Source: a virus. Taken from it: 64,000 nt of DNA. The stretch lies in the IMG/VR virus record IMGVR_UViG_3300034158_000023, positions 62,001-126,000 of that record; one strand, given 5' to 3'. Positions 8,229-16,373 of the stretch are shown here, piece after piece. The first letter of the stretch is position 1. Each line of letters begins with the position of its first letter. The notes beneath the pieces are model-generated. The model saw nothing but the letters and a program-made list of their open reading frames with translations. It was not told the DNA's origin and ran no database searches. Position numbers and translations under genes: made by a program.

Positions 8229-9354
8229 AGATAAAAAAGATGATTTAAACCCTATCCCCAACGAACCACCGTGTTTTAAATATGTGGATCTTGCCAAAAG
8301 AGAACCAGTGGAAGAAATGTTGTCTTTATACGCTGGTAATTGGGTAGACACTCCTAACACTTGGGCAGGTGACATAGATTTACTAAAGACACTAAAATAC
8401 CAGTCGCCCTTCCATAAGAGCGATGTTACTTACAACCCAGCATTTGGTGTAGTGCCAGATATAACCGAGATAGGAAAGCAGGCCCATGCGTCGGTATCTC
8501 AATTACCAGCCACTATACATTTCCCTAAACCTGAATTACGTGACCATATAGTTACTGCGGTAAGAGAAATGGCAGACAGAATGCTTACAGCAAGTAAGTA
8601 TAACCCACAAGACCTTGTGCTAGCTATAGGTCACCAACAACCAGCCATCGGTCAGTACACTCTAAGGATGCCAAAATATAGAGATCCAGTTGGTGTTCCT
8701 ATTTTTAATGTTGAGGAGACTGGAACTATTGCACAGTTTCTCTCTAACTGGATGGCGATGCTTTCTGACTGCGACACAAAGGTAGGAGAGCACATTTTAG
8801 ATGACTTCATTGAGGCACACAGTGAAGTGCTAAAAATAGTTACTACTGCTACGCCATATTTACGTCGGGGCAATTGGTACTTTCGTCAACAGTTTGGTCA
8901 TGGCAGCAGAGTAGAAATACACAATGCCCAATACGCCGGATGTAAGAAAAAGCGACATCATCGAGCTCTAGTCGTACGAGTGGAGTGTCCTAACATTCTG
9001 GAAGTGTGCGGAGATGAATTTGATGCTTGTGAACTTAAACTTGCAAGTCTCTTGAAAGGACTGCCAGCTAAAGTAACAGTATCAGCACACTACGGGGTGC
9101 TTCGTATTAAAATGCGTTGGAACCGCAACGTGCAGAACCTGTTTCTAAAAATGCTCGGTGTTTCGATACTCCCTGAGATCAACGATATGCTGCAAACCGT
9201 ATTACCGCCCCAACAAACCAAAGTCGTAGAGACGCCTAACCCAGAAGCGCTAGTGGGTAGAGGACTATCTGAACACTACATCCACTTAGACCCATGGGAT
9301 GAGATGGACTTTATTCCTAATATCGATAACCAAGAGACTGATGACAATGAATGA
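8221..9354 (+). CDS. Hypothetical protein, 377 aa
   Basis: The start at 8221 (MPEDKKDD) is chosen because AAGGAG lies 8-10 bases upstream and it overlaps the previous stop. Soluble alpha/beta protein with a basic cluster (GCKKKRHHR) near residue 245 and a very acidic C-terminus (NQETDDNE). It is coupled to the exonuclease gene that follows. No family is recognised; a nucleic-acid role is possible only by context. Confidence 0.7.
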   Translation: MPEDKKDDLNPIPNEPPCFKYVDLAKREPVEEMLSLYAGNWVDTPNTWAGDIDLLKTLKYQSPFHKSDVTYNPAFGVVPDITEIGKQAHASVSQLPATIHFPKPELRDHIVTAVREMADRMLTASKYNPQDLVLAIGHQQPAIGQYTLRMPKYRDPVGVPIFNVEETGTIAQFLSNWMAMLSDCDTKVGEHILDDFIEAHSEVLKIVTTATPYLRRGNWYFRQQFGHGSRVEIHNAQYAGCKKKRHHRALVVRVECPNILEVCGDEFDACELKLASLLKGLPAKVTVSAHYGVLRIKMRWNRNVQNLFLKMLGVSILPEINDMLQTVLPPQQTKVVETPNPEALVGRGLSEHYIHLDPWDEMDFIPNIDNQETDDNE

Positions 9355-10033
9355 TGCCAGATCAGACGTAGTGGTAATAGATCTAGAAACTGGATCAATG
9401 ACACCAGATGCTGTAATCTTTACCATAGGAGCAGTACGCTTTAACCCAGATGCACCGTATGCACCAACAGTTGTACACTTGCGTGAAACTGGTTTGTACA
9501 TGTACGTTAAGGTACCTAAGCAGTTAATTATGGGTCGTGTGACTGATAGCGACACAGTAGATATCTGGTGGCCTAATCAGTCTTCTGCGGCTCAAGCTGA
9601 GAAAGACAAAGCTTATAGCGATGAAGCCGTAGAGTTAAACGTAGCGTTACAAGTGTTATCTGATTACATCAAACCAGATGACCGAGTTTATGCGCGCGGG
9701 CAAGATTTTGAACGCGAGATACTAACTAGTGCATACAAGATGGTAGGTGGACGTTTCTTTAGACGTTACAATAAAATCTTTGATGTACGTAGTTGGATTG
9801 AAGCGTATGCGGGTAATAACTCTGGCATCTACGAGTTGTTAGATCACGTAGGGTTGGTATCTCATGTGTCTATAGATGACTGTATCCGTGATGCACTGGA
9901 AATGTATTTCAGTCGTAAAGAGTTCATGAATGCGGCCGTATCAGATCCAGATAATGTCAGAATGGTGTTGGAGTCATTAGGTGAAGTTATGGATGAGTTA
10001 GAAGAAAAGGAGCTAAGCGATGGAGGAAAGTGA
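9341..10033 (+). CDS. DEDD 3'-5' exonuclease (RNase T/DnaQ-like)
   Basis: The likely start is ATG 9341 or 9347, overlapping the previous stop. It is about 230 aa. Exo I motif VVIDLETGSM gives the Asp-x-Glu pair (residues 14 and 16), followed by a hydrophobic IFTIGAVRF strand. Exo II is likely in DDRVYARGQDFEREIL, and Exo III in HVSIDDCIRDALEMY (His and Asp of the DEDDh type). The layout resembles the phage/bacterial exoribonuclease family that includes RNase AS (Rv2179c-like) and T4 DexA. Substrate (RNA or DNA) is uncertain. It might supply exonuclease activity to the split DNA polymerase, but no link is seen beyond the same genome. Confidence 0.8.
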   Translation: MTMNDARSDVVVIDLETGSMTPDAVIFTIGAVRFNPDAPYAPTVVHLRETGLYMYVKVPKQLIMGRVTDSDTVDIWWPNQSSAAQAEKDKAYSDEAVELNVALQVLSDYIKPDDRVYARGQDFEREILTSAYKMVGGRFFRRYNKIFDVRSWIEAYAGNNSGIYELLDHVGLVSHVSIDDCIRDALEMYFSRKEFMNAAVSDPDNVRMVLESLGEVMDELEEKELSDGGK

Positions 10034-10589
10034 ATTAGGTAATGGTGGGTTTCATTGGTTTCCTAATCAAGGGCTGGATAGTCCTATTGATTTAAACCGA
10101 GGGGTTAGCTACGGGTATGCTAAAAATCGTACCTATATTGGTGTGCGTAAGATGCTTCCAGTTACTCATCGAACACACCCTTGGTTAGCTATGGCGTTTG
10201 ACACTATGGTTAACGACTGCGATGTAGTAGTTAACTATGCTGAACTTAAAGAAGGTGACAATAAGCGACACTGTTTAACTATTGGGGTATTGACACCAGT
10301 AGAGTTCAGACCGTTTATGCGAACTATGGCTGCTGATATGTCATCTAAGTTTAGTGAGCGCTTAGCACTAGGAGTTTTCTCGCCTAGAAGTTCTCTACGT
10401 TGTACCTACATAGGGGAAGAGCCGTATGTAGGCACGGTCGATCAATGGCACTTTAAATTCACTGGTAAAGTTAATGCCCAAGACAAAAACTTTCGTGAAT
10501 TAGCTCGGTTATTCCAGCACTCGTTTTACACGTTAGAAGATAAAACTAGAAAAGTAAGTACCAAAATTAATCATACAGGAAAATGGTAA
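10020..10589 (+). CDS. Hypothetical protein, 189 aa
   Basis: Starts inside the end of the exonuclease gene with GGAG upstream, so it is coupled to it. Soluble alpha/beta protein with no recognised domain. Ends one base before the next start. Confidence 0.7.
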   Translation: MEESELGNGGFHWFPNQGLDSPIDLNRGVSYGYAKNRTYIGVRKMLPVTHRTHPWLAMAFDTMVNDCDVVVNYAELKEGDNKRHCLTIGVLTPVEFRPFMRTMAADMSSKFSERLALGVFSPRSSLRCTYIGEEPYVGTVDQWHFKFTGKVNAQDKNFRELARLFQHSFYTLEDKTRKVSTKINHTGKW

Positions 10590-10590
10590 A

Positions 10591-11997
10591 ATGGAAAAGA
10601 CTACCACATTCGTAGAAACGTTTATTGAACAACGTTTAGATTTAGCAGTTGCTGCTAATCCAGATATCACAAATTACCCAATGATGTCGTTACCGCAATT
10701 TATTCAAACTGTGGTTTCGCCTACGGCTACAAACATTGAGTTTAACTTGCGTTTCATGTTCGATGAAAAAGCTGAGTTAAACAGTAAGCGTGGCCAACGC
10801 ACCTTAGACTATTTAGCATCATTAGCGCAAGCTATTATGGGCTTTAGTCATGCACGTGGTGATTTAAGATGGGATAGTCTGGCTGTTACTGAGCACATCA
10901 AAAACACGGCTTGTTCTTTAGGGTTAGTCGAGATGGCTGAAGGTGGGTTTACCTTCGTTACTCGTCAGTACACGGAGGTAGCTAATACATATCTCCAAAA
11001 TCGTAATGACGATACTGCTCGCGCTGTGTTGGTTAGCTTTACTGAGTTAACAGTAGCATGTTTTACTCAACTGGTTAGATTTGCACAATATGCGGAAACC
11101 ACTGGCCGTGAAGATACTTTCCCTGCACCAGTGTATTTTGATCTGGCAGTAGGTAAGGCCAAGTTTAAAACTCTGGGTGAAGTTACCCATCATCAAGCGT
11201 ATGTGAAGTTACTTAAATGCGCCATTGCTGAAACTAGTAAGATTAACTCCATCGCTGGTAAACCACCGTTACCCCCAGTTACTGAGTTAACTCCAGAGGT
11301 CTTAGAAGAAATAACTAAGTTGTCTCTGGTGCAAATACCAATAGTGATTTCAGAAATGAATGAAGCTATCGTTTCCTTAAAAGCTGGTAACGTTAGTCCT
11401 TACAACTTTAGTGGGCTTCGTGACGATGTTCAAGACATCCTATTCACGGCTGCTGGCGGTATGGGTTACATTAACATACCAGGGCTAGAACCTAAACTTT
11501 GTTTTGAGAAGATCTGTAATGATGTTATCGATGTAAACTATTTACACGACGTTGAACGCATCATTTTCTTATTTGAAGCAATGTTAATCGACCTCAATGC
11601 GTTATCTGAAGATTTACCGAAGTGGAATGGTCCTAAGGGACTTGAAGTGTTGTACGGTATCTACTACACGCTGTTTATGGTAACTGCTGAGCTAGGGCGC
11701 TTATACGGCTATAGTGTTAACTCTGATTGGGAGGAAGTGTGTTGCTCTAACTACACTAAGTTTGATAGTGAGTTTGAAGACATCGGTCCTTCATGTAAGA
11801 AGTACATAGACAAAGGTATTGTCATAGTACCTACGTTAAGTCCTTGTGGTGAGTACTATGCGTACATCGTGCCTTACGATCAGTGCGTAGATGGTAAGCA
11901 TTATCCACAGGGTAAGTACCTCAAGTCACATAAGTTCCAAGAGCCAGTGTACAGTCGTCCTAAGATGCGTGCGATTCGTTCTACTATGGTTGGTTAA
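10591..11997 (+). CDS. MazG-like all-alpha NTP pyrophosphatase-type protein, 468 aa
   Basis: The protein is almost entirely helical. Around residues 250-300 an ExxEA helix (ISEMNEAIVSL) is followed by RDDVQDILFTAAGGMGY, the ExxE...D/ExxD pattern of MazG/HisE-type nucleotide pyrophosphatases. Further on, GIYYTLFMVTAELGRLYGY followed by CSNYTKF resembles the end of phage MazG-like domains (SNMTKF). This suggests one or two all-alpha NTP-PPase repeats that could hydrolyse (d)NTPs or alarmones. N-terminal ~230 residues are unassigned. Moderate confidence; the metal ligands need a profile search. Confidence 0.5.
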   Translation: MEKTTTFVETFIEQRLDLAVAANPDITNYPMMSLPQFIQTVVSPTATNIEFNLRFMFDEKAELNSKRGQRTLDYLASLAQAIMGFSHARGDLRWDSLAVTEHIKNTACSLGLVEMAEGGFTFVTRQYTEVANTYLQNRNDDTARAVLVSFTELTVACFTQLVRFAQYAETTGREDTFPAPVYFDLAVGKAKFKTLGEVTHHQAYVKLLKCAIAETSKINSIAGKPPLPPVTELTPEVLEEITKLSLVQIPIVISEMNEAIVSLKAGNVSPYNFSGLRDDVQDILFTAAGGMGYINIPGLEPKLCFEKICNDVIDVNYLHDVERIIFLFEAMLIDLNALSEDLPKWNGPKGLEVLYGIYYTLFMVTAELGRLYGYSVNSDWEEVCCSNYTKFDSEFEDIGPSCKKYIDKGIVIVPTLSPCGEYYAYIVPYDQCVDGKHYPQGKYLKSHKFQEPVYSRPKMRAIRSTMVG

Positions 11998-12002
11998 TCT
12001 AT

Positions 12003-12026
12003 GGAGGGAGGGGTAACGCCCTCCCT
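12003..12026 (+). terminator. Hairpin in gene gap
   Basis: GGAGGGAGGG and GCCCTCCCT arms pair between two genes, but no T run follows. It may be an RNA stabiliser or weak terminator. Confidence 0.45.
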
Positions 12027-12044
12027 GTATACCGGGAGTTTAAA

Positions 12045-12977
12045 ATGGATACAGTACAAGTAAAGATTGTAAAGATTATAGGTTATGCTAATGGAGTTGT
12101 GAAATTATTAGGAGTGAATGTAAATGAAGGGGGCGTTTCCATACAGTTCAGTTGTGTACCCCTAGCTACCCTGTCTATAGGTGATGTACTTACAGTGCCC
12201 AATCCAATGGAACAAGGTGCTGTGTTGCGCAACACCTTGATAGGTAACCCAGTGGCTATATATACGTTAGAACTTGCGCAGTTGGATCTAATGAGTAGAA
12301 GTACCGAGGGGTTTGATTGGGCGACTGCAACTTTAGCTAAGGAACGCGGAGAAGCTGAAAAGGGGATTGTCTCTTTGGTTATGGATGAATGTCCTTATAA
12401 TACCTTTATTTTAGGCTCTTTTAGTGACCCTGGAATGTGTGTGTCAGAACCAGGCATCTCCCTGGCTAACCCACATAAATTAAGTGCAGTAGCGCCTGTC
12501 AGTGAGGTACGACATCCCTATAGTCTTGGGGTACTTCGCGGCGAGGCTATGGTATTTGGTAAGGGTAATGCTGGTAGTGGTTCCATTCTCAATGACAACG
12601 CTAAAGCAGCTGTTATCCCAGAACCACCAGAAGTTGTCCACGGTTTAAAGGCATACATGGAAGCTTTTGGTATAGTTACCGCAAGACTCATTAAGATCAT
12701 TACAGACGACGTTGATCGTAATGTAACAGCTGCTGACCTGTTAACTTATATTAACTGGGGGACTCAGTTAATACAACAACGGTATAAGGTAGTACTTACC
12801 TCTAATACAATCCCATTTGGTTTGAACTTAATAGGACTTGATACGCTAAGACTACGCATACATGTATTTTTAGCCGATCCAAATGATTCTAATCTAGTGA
12901 GCATCGCCGATGAAATTCAAAAATTCATTGAACGTTTACCTCATGCCGAAGTCACTACACTTTCGAAACAAATCTAG
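12045..12977 (+). CDS. Hypothetical protein sharing an N-terminal beta domain with 13643 and 15229
   Basis: 310 aa. The first ~60 residues (VQVKIVKIIGYANGVVKLLG then a hydrophobic strand region) resemble the N-termini of the proteins at 13643 (FTVLKIAGVKGGMLSV) and 15229 (ISATIVTILGFSSGALTAQL), suggesting a shared small beta domain. A Gly/Ser-rich linker (GKGNAGSGSIL) near residue 180 leads to a helical C-terminus. No known family. It may belong to the same system as the Ntn cassettes just downstream. Confidence 0.65.
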   Translation: MDTVQVKIVKIIGYANGVVKLLGVNVNEGGVSIQFSCVPLATLSIGDVLTVPNPMEQGAVLRNTLIGNPVAIYTLELAQLDLMSRSTEGFDWATATLAKERGEAEKGIVSLVMDECPYNTFILGSFSDPGMCVSEPGISLANPHKLSAVAPVSEVRHPYSLGVLRGEAMVFGKGNAGSGSILNDNAKAAVIPEPPEVVHGLKAYMEAFGIVTARLIKIITDDVDRNVTAADLLTYINWGTQLIQQRYKVVLTSNTIPFGLNLIGLDTLRLRIHVFLADPNDSNLVSIADEIQKFIERLPHAEVTTLSKQI

Positions 12978-13000
12978 CTATATATCACCATAGTGGATAA
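12975..13000 (+). promoter_or_regulatory. Early-type promoter-like motif (TATATCAC)
   Basis: TATATCAC at 12981-12988 is followed by CATAGTGGATAA, matching the spacing TATATyAy...GTG seen at 1832, 7374 and 20447. It lies right after the stop at 12977 and before the gene at 13051. Confidence 0.5.
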
Positions 13001-13050
13001 ACCCATAAGGGCTAACCGTTTTTACCATTATTATAAAAGGAGTTGTGACA

Positions 13051-13572
13051 ATGTTTAACACGTATAACCATATAGGAACAGTAACCAATATGTTCTTATC
13101 GGAAGCTATTAAAACAGCTCCAGTTAAAGGCATTGATGCTGACCCATTGGTACGTGAGTTATGTGAATGGATTTGTTATGAAACTAAAGGAGTTACAGTA
13201 TTTTCGTGTGAGGGACATGACCGACCTTACTCGGAAGGATATGTCATGATATCTTGGCCAACGATGTTGTCGTGTCCCCTTGTAGTAAGTACATTACAAG
13301 CAGCAATCGATACGCACTTAACCCCGTTGAAAAAGAAGAAACAACTATCTGCTTTCGTGGCTATGGCAGTAGACAATCGTATAGGTACGTCATCGGATTT
13401 CACATTCCGCTTTAAATACAAACACAATGACCGCACCTTTTCTATGCGTGCCATTTGTCGTGTATTGAAACAAGTGATGCAGGATATCGACGCGTTAGAT
13501 AACCCCGTGACTCCGGTAGAGTTAGATGAAGAAGTTGATGTCAATGTGTCTATGTATGACCTAGGTGCATAA
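13051..13572 (+). CDS. Hypothetical protein, 173 aa
   Basis: The ATG at 13051 (MFNTYNHIG) is chosen over a GTG two codons earlier because of the AAAAGGAG site. It contains ICYETKGVTVFSCEGHD with two Cys and a His, and a very acidic end (ELDEEVDVNVSMYD). No family is recognised. Confidence 0.7.
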   Translation: MFNTYNHIGTVTNMFLSEAIKTAPVKGIDADPLVRELCEWICYETKGVTVFSCEGHDRPYSEGYVMISWPTMLSCPLVVSTLQAAIDTHLTPLKKKKQLSAFVAMAVDNRIGTSSDFTFRFKYKHNDRTFSMRAICRVLKQVMQDIDALDNPVTPVELDEEVDVNVSMYDLGA

Positions 13573-13642
13573 AAGTTAAAAAATATTTCAACCATTAATT
13601 AAATGTAAGACCATCGTTCAATTATAAAAGGGAAAGTTTACT

Positions 13643-13945
13643 ATGTCTAAGAAATTCACTGTATTAAAAATCGCTGGTGTTAAAGGCGGTATGTTGTCTG
13701 TTGATTTAATTGCTCATGAGAAAGTCGGCGTTGAGATCAACGTACTGCTTGCTCCAGATGATGCAATCAAAGAAGGTCTGATCATCACTGGTGATTTAGC
13801 AGAAGGTAAAAAATACTCTGTCAAGTTGAAAGACGGCGAAGCTACCGTTACTGCGATCAAAGGTTATACTGCTGGTAAAGTAGTTAACGCTACAGGCGGC
13901 AATGGTTGCTCACAAAGCAAAGTTACCATGATGGATAACATGTAA
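13643..13945 (+). CDS. Small protein with GxGC tail, first Ntn cassette
   Basis: 100 aa, leader ATTATAAAAGGG. Residues ~1-60 form a predicted beta domain like those of 12045 and 15229. The tail is GGNGCSQSKVTMMDNM. The cognate gene of the second cassette (15229) ends RRGQGCAYAEKAKINF, so a Gly-x-Gly-Cys about 12-13 residues before the end is shared. It is followed by a terminator and then two genes, at least the first Ntn-like. It may be a substrate, cargo or regulator of that complex; this is inference. Strongly biased, well-used codons suggest high expression. Confidence 0.75.
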   Translation: MSKKFTVLKIAGVKGGMLSVDLIAHEKVGVEINVLLAPDDAIKEGLIITGDLAEGKKYSVKLKDGEATVTAIKGYTAGKVVNATGGNGCSQSKVTMMDNM

Positions 13946-13960
13946 GCACTCACCACATTA

Positions 13961-13985
13961 GAGAGAGGGTTACCTCTCTCTTTTT
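13961..13985 (+). terminator. Rho-independent terminator
   Basis: GAGAGAGG-GTTA-CCTCTCTC stem followed by TTTTT. It separates the small GxGC gene from the Ntn-like pair and would let the small gene be expressed at a higher level. Confidence 0.8.
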
Positions 13986-14014
13986 GCGCGTATAATAAAA
14001 TAAAAGGATGACGT

Positions 14015-14551
14015 ATGTCTGTAGTCATATTAGAGAACGGTAAGGTAATGTCTGATAACATAACCTACGTTACTGGCAGACGAACCACTGGCACTAAACA
14101 GTGGAAGAACGACCGACTAGTGATTGCAATGGTTGGTATGATACCAGGTAGAATCCTGGCTAAGAAAATGGTTGACTTCGCAGATGAGTTACTCACTAAG
14201 TATTACAGTGGTGAAGAAGTAAACTTTTTAGACCTGGCTTCAATGATGCCACTCCCTGCTCCTGATATAAAGCGCCACAATCTCCTCATCGTGTTAGGTA
14301 CTCACACTGACGTTTGGGTGATTGAGGTAATTAACGAAAAGGGTAAAATGATACCAACTGTATCAGAGTTAGAAATAGAAGCATTCTTTGCTGATGGTGC
14401 TGGATGCATACATGCTAATTTCATGCATCTCAACGGTATAGATATTGAAAAAGAGTTCCACCGTGCTACAGTCTATGAAATAGAAGTAGGTGGTATTACC
14501 CATGTTACTGATCTACGTGGTTTAGTGCCATTTGAGGGGGCGATATGTTAA
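14015..14551 (+). CDS. Ntn-hydrolase-like (proteasome-like) protein B
   Basis: 178 aa, leader AAATAAAAGGA. MSVVILENGKVMSDNITYVTGRR is a short beta hairpin start like the Ntn-like protein at 15819 (MSVIALHQGVLHADS). Met removal would leave Ser at position 1, a possible but unproven nucleophile. KQWKNDRLVIAMVG follows, in the place of the HslV lysine-containing strand. The similarity to HslV is weak and rests on the pattern and on the parallel cassette. Its last bases overlap the start of 14545, suggesting a co-translated pair. Confidence 0.55.
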   Translation: MSVVILENGKVMSDNITYVTGRRTTGTKQWKNDRLVIAMVGMIPGRILAKKMVDFADELLTKYYSGEEVNFLDLASMMPLPAPDIKRHNLLIVLGTHTDVWVIEVINEKGKMIPTVSELEIEAFFADGAGCIHANFMHLNGIDIEKEFHRATVYEIEVGGITHVTDLRGLVPFEGAIC

Positions 14552-15186
14552 TTTATAATGGGTACCTTATTACTGGTCACGTGTATCGCCAAATAAGTAA
14601 TGGGATAGCGTACGTTAACAAGACGGGATTAAGTCCCTCTAATGATGGCTTAGCGTTAGGGTTTAAAGCTGCTCTTGGGTACGTACATCCCCGCAACGGT
14701 TTTTCAGCCTCCCAACAACTTGGTTTCAGTAACATTGTAAGTCCAGTTTGTATGTTCCGACAGGTAAATGGTGCAGGTCGAACCACCACCGACATAAACC
14801 CCATATTACATGACGTCATATCTTTTGGTGCATCTAGAGGCAGTTTCCAAGATCTCTTTATGTTGGGGATAGAACTTAAGCTAGACATTCTAGATGTAGT
14901 TAAAACAGCGTACCTGGCGGGGGGAGATATGGTACAAGGTGTTAGCGTATTAGATCTTTTTGCCCATTTTGATAAATACCCTTGTGGGGAAATAGAGGCA
15001 GTTGGTGATGCTACATTTATAGCAAAGCACCAAGAGTTCCTAGCGCAAGTTAAAGCTAACCGTAAAACCTTAGGGTTAGATGTAAGTTGGGGTAATCTTG
15101 ACTCGGAAGGATATGTAATTGATCCTGAAGGCAAGAACCCCAAAGTGGCTGAAAGTAAGCCAAGTAAGAAAGCTCCAAAGCAATAA
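14545..15186 (+). CDS. Partner of Ntn-like protein B, possibly an inactive Ntn subunit
   Basis: 213 aa, overlapping the previous gene. The start MLIYNGYLITG matches that of 16370 (MILYKGLLIYP). The second half LGIELKLDILDVVKTAYL...VLDLFAHFDKYP matches LALGADIMDAVKVIW...IVDLVPHFERYP in 16370. The beta-hairpin start and late helix-strand pattern also resemble the Ntn-like neighbours, so it could be an alpha-type companion. The C-terminus is lysine-rich (ESKPSKKAPKQ). No catalytic residue can be assigned. Confidence 0.55.
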   Translation: MLIYNGYLITGHVYRQISNGIAYVNKTGLSPSNDGLALGFKAALGYVHPRNGFSASQQLGFSNIVSPVCMFRQVNGAGRTTTDINPILHDVISFGASRGSFQDLFMLGIELKLDILDVVKTAYLAGGDMVQGVSVLDLFAHFDKYPCGEIEAVGDATFIAKHQEFLAQVKANRKTLGLDVSWGNLDSEGYVIDPEGKNPKVAESKPSKKAPKQ

Positions 15187-15228
15187 AACAAACCATCCAA
15201 ACCACCATTAAATAAAAGGGACACTACA

Positions 15229-15750
15229 ATGTCTAAAACTACCATTAGCGCAACAATCGTTACAATCCTTGGTTTTTCATCAGGTGCTTTAACGGCACAA
15301 CTTAATGTCCCTGTCGAAGGTAGCGACGACAGGAAATATGTGGAACTTCAAATTAAGGCTGAACAAGAGTTCTCAGTACCTTTAGATGTAGTAATCGAAG
15401 AACACTTACTTAACAGTGAAGAAGTCTTAATACTGTCAGTCAATGAGTTCGGTACTTACCTATTAGAAACTGAAGCAGACATCGAAGCCCAATTTAAAGC
15501 CGATGATATCGCCATCCGAGAAGCAATGGCTTCATCTGGTGAAGCTGGTGCTCCGGCAACTGAGTCTACTGAAAAACCAGGTCTCTTGGGTAAAGCTGCT
15601 GCTGCCGTAGCAAGTGTCGCTACCGCTGTGGGCATTGGTACTAAAACAGCTGAAGCTAAAACTGAATCCCGCTCTGCGGCTGCTTCTACTGCAACTCCAC
15701 GCCGTGGTCAAGGCTGCGCTTATGCAGAAAAAGCTAAGATCAATTTCTAA
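15229..15750 (+). CDS. Small protein with GxGC tail, second Ntn cassette
   Basis: 173 aa, leader AAATAAAAGGG. Three parts are seen: the N-terminal beta domain (1-65) shared with 13643 and 12045; an Ala-rich middle, including GLLGKAAAAVASVATAVGIG around residues 118-138, which could be a membrane-active or amphipathic helix; and a tail RRGQGCAYAEKAKINF that parallels the GxGC tail of 13643. It is followed by a hairpin and an Ntn-like pair. Function unknown; candidate substrate or targeting partner. Confidence 0.75.
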   Translation: MSKTTISATIVTILGFSSGALTAQLNVPVEGSDDRKYVELQIKAEQEFSVPLDVVIEEHLLNSEEVLILSVNEFGTYLLETEADIEAQFKADDIAIREAMASSGEAGAPATESTEKPGLLGKAAAAVASVATAVGIGTKTAEAKTESRSAAASTATPRRGQGCAYAEKAKINF

Positions 15751-15760
15751 GTCATAAACT

Positions 15761-15784
15761 GTGGGAGAGCTACGGCTCTCCCAC
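15761..15784 (+). terminator. Strong hairpin after 15229
   Basis: GTGGGAGAGC and GCTCTCCCAC arms with loop TACG. There is no T run, but it occupies the same position as the terminator after the first cassette's small gene. Confidence 0.6.
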
Positions 15785-15818
15785 TATGCCATTTACCTAA
15801 AATAAAAGGAATACTGTT

Positions 15819-16373
15819 ATGTCAGTCATTGCACTGCATCAAGGGGTTCTCCATGCTGACTCGTTAGCTCTGGTTGATTGCCACCCACATCAGATACAAA
15901 AGTTATACCAGACCAAACGTGTAGCGTTAGCGCACGTTGGGGAACTGTTAACTAAAGCAGAAGCGGATAAAATTTTAGCATTGTTCACTGATCAGATCCA
16001 ATACACTGGTACTATTGATGCTAAAGCACTGATGGAGACTTTAAATCGTAATCATTACATACACACAGATTTTATCTTGGTTACCCGAGATAAAGCCTTC
16101 CGAGTTAGTTTACACCATCCTGGACCACAGCCATCTGCATTTAATGTGGAAGGTGTACCTATTGGTATGGCTACTAACAATTTAGACGTACACTGTATCG
16201 AACTCTCTCCTATGGCTACCTACATGAATGGCAGCTGTGTGAGTTATTTAAAGGTGGCACTAGAGTTAGGGTATCCAGTAGTGGAAGCAGTTGCTAAAAT
16301 GAAACCATTTACCAGTTTAAATGGTCCTATTACTCATAGCGTGAAGTTATCAGAACTGGAGGCTATAGCATGA
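15819..16373 (+). CDS. Ntn-hydrolase-like (proteasome-like) protein C
   Basis: 184 aa. MSVIALHQGVLHADSLAL resembles the N-terminal hairpin of HslV/Ntn proteins (G-x-(V/L)-xx-AD). Met removal would leave Ser at the N-terminus. QKLYQTKRVALAHVG matches in pattern the K-x-(K/R)-(V/I)-x-x-x-x-x-G segment of HslV. Later, SYLKVALELGYPVVEAV resembles the terminal helix region of its partner gene. Likely an Ntn-fold protein; peptidase activity is unproven. Overlaps 16370 by four bases (ATGA). Confidence 0.6.
   Translation: MSVIALHQGVLHADSLALVDCHPHQIQKLYQTKRVALAHVGELLTKAEADKILALFTDQIQYTGTIDAKALMETLNRNHYIHTDFILVTRDKAFRVSLHHPGPQPSAFNVEGVPIGMATNNLDVHCIELSPMATYMNGSCVSYLKVALELGYPVVEAVAKMKPFTSLNGPITHSVKLSELEAIA

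Noticed and set aside
14577-15245. 222-codon open frame on the minus strand opposite 14545
   Set aside because: Fully antisense to a gene with a coupled start, a paralogue at 16370 and good codon use; the antisense frame has no ribosome site and a biased, shadow-like composition.
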